A stretch of DNA of 7,270 bases from an uncultured Acetobacter sp. (GTDB lineage: Bacteria > Pseudomonadota > Alphaproteobacteria > Acetobacterales > Acetobacteraceae): positions 1 through 7,270 of the forward strand of contig CALCDN010000120.1 of assembly GCA_937900755.1 (NCBI GenBank), given 5' to 3'. Below the pieces are notes generated by a model. It saw only the letters and a list, made by a program, of their open reading frames with translations, ran no database searches and was not told the DNA's origin. Each line of letters opens with the position of its first letter. The first letter of the stretch is position 1. Positions 7,106 through 7,270 of this stretch are shown here, one piece after another. The position numbers and the translations under genes were made by a program.

Positions 7106-7126
7106 GCCCGGCCCTCCGGGCATGAC
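7101..7126 (-). promoter_or_regulatory. Perfect 11-bp hairpin enclosing the MFS ribosome binding site and start codon
   Basis: The plus-strand arms GTCATGCCCGG (7101-7111) and CCGGGCATGAC (7116-7126) are exact reverse complements around a 4-base loop; 8 of 11 pairs are G/C. In the minus-strand mRNA the GGAGGG Shine-Dalgarno spans the end of the 5' arm and the AGGG loop, and the start codon of the exporter (7105-7103) sits in the 3' arm. Each arm contains an ATG. This is a good candidate for a translational control hairpin. The symmetric DNA could equally be a dimeric regulator's operator. Confidence 0.55.
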
Positions 7127-7170
7127 GTGTAAGGTAAATGCCGCAAATGGATCATCCCACTGTGGAAAAA
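7127..7170. other. Short leader region upstream of the MFS gene
   Basis: Only 44 bases separate the inverted repeat from the probable stop of the upstream reading frame. No convincing -35/-10 pair is visible, so the exporter may be read from a promoter further upstream or from one too divergent to recognise. Confidence 0.3.
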
Positions 7171-7270
7171 CTATTGGGGAGCATCTCCGGTATCGGGGCG
7201 GGCCCCATAAGGCCCGCGCGCCACGGCAATACGGGCATGCCGCCACAGCCAGACCCCCAACGCGGCGGAA
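7171..7270 (-). CDS. Probable C-terminal end of an unidentified gene, cut by window edge
   Basis: One minus-strand frame is open from the right edge to a TAG at 7173-7171. It gives about 32 residues containing AALGVWLWRHARIAVARGPY and ending GDAPQ. The pattern of a short hydrophobic stretch with aromatic residues, then a basic and then a polar tail, resembles the end of a membrane protein, and the GC-rich third positions look coding. The other two minus-strand frames read as arginine/proline-rich or glycine/proline-rich peptides that look like shadows. The fragment is too short to assign a family. If real, it lies 65 bp upstream of the MFS start on the same strand. Confidence 0.42.
   Translation of the reverse strand, partial: SAALGVWLWRHARIAVARGPYGARPDTGDAPQ

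Noticed and set aside
7106..7246. N-terminal extension of the MFS gene to an upstream start at 7246
   Set aside because: The added 47 residues are Arg/Pro-rich, unlike Bcr/CflA N-termini. They overlap the more likely tail of the upstream gene, and the ATG at 7105 has an excellent Shine-Dalgarno.

Overview
The window is about 7.3 kb of GC-rich DNA in which every recognisable gene lies on the minus strand. The high GC content, the ordinary metabolic and transport gene set, and the style of the Apt, FUSC and hybrid kinase proteins suggest an alphaproteobacterium. My best guess is an acetic acid bacterium (Acetobacteraceae, Komagataeibacter/Gluconacetobacter-like). That placement rests on general resemblance only. 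There are no insertion sequences, phage genes, CRISPR repeats, tRNAs or rRNAs, so it looks like ordinary chromosome.

In the direction of transcription (right to left), the window holds six genes. First is the probable tail of an unidentified gene (7171-7270). Next is a Bcr/CflA-type MFS drug exporter (5828-7105). A membrane-bound hybrid sensor histidine kinase with PAS, HisKA, ATPase and receiver domains follows closely (3481-5754, or up to 5811). Then come adenine phosphoribosyltransferase apt (2788-3321), a FUSC/AaeB-type aromatic-acid efflux protein (399-2633), and the first 110 residues of a type-2 glycerate kinase (1-332), cut by the window edge. No gene-free stretch exceeds 165 bases.

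The exporter and the kinase are close enough to be co-transcribed. Apt is a housekeeping purine-salvage gene with its own leader. FUSC and the glycerate kinase are 66 bp apart and could be co-transcribed, although the kinase has its own strong ribosome binding site.

I see no clear undescribed multi-gene system. The most interesting signal is a perfect 11-bp inverted repeat (7101-7126) centred on the ribosome binding site of the MFS exporter. In the mRNA it would place the Shine-Dalgarno in the loop and the start codon in the 3' arm. Secondary points are the inverted repeats between apt and the FUSC gene, four poly-C tracts of 7-8 bases inside the FUSC gene, and a sensor kinase without a separate response regulator next to a drug exporter.
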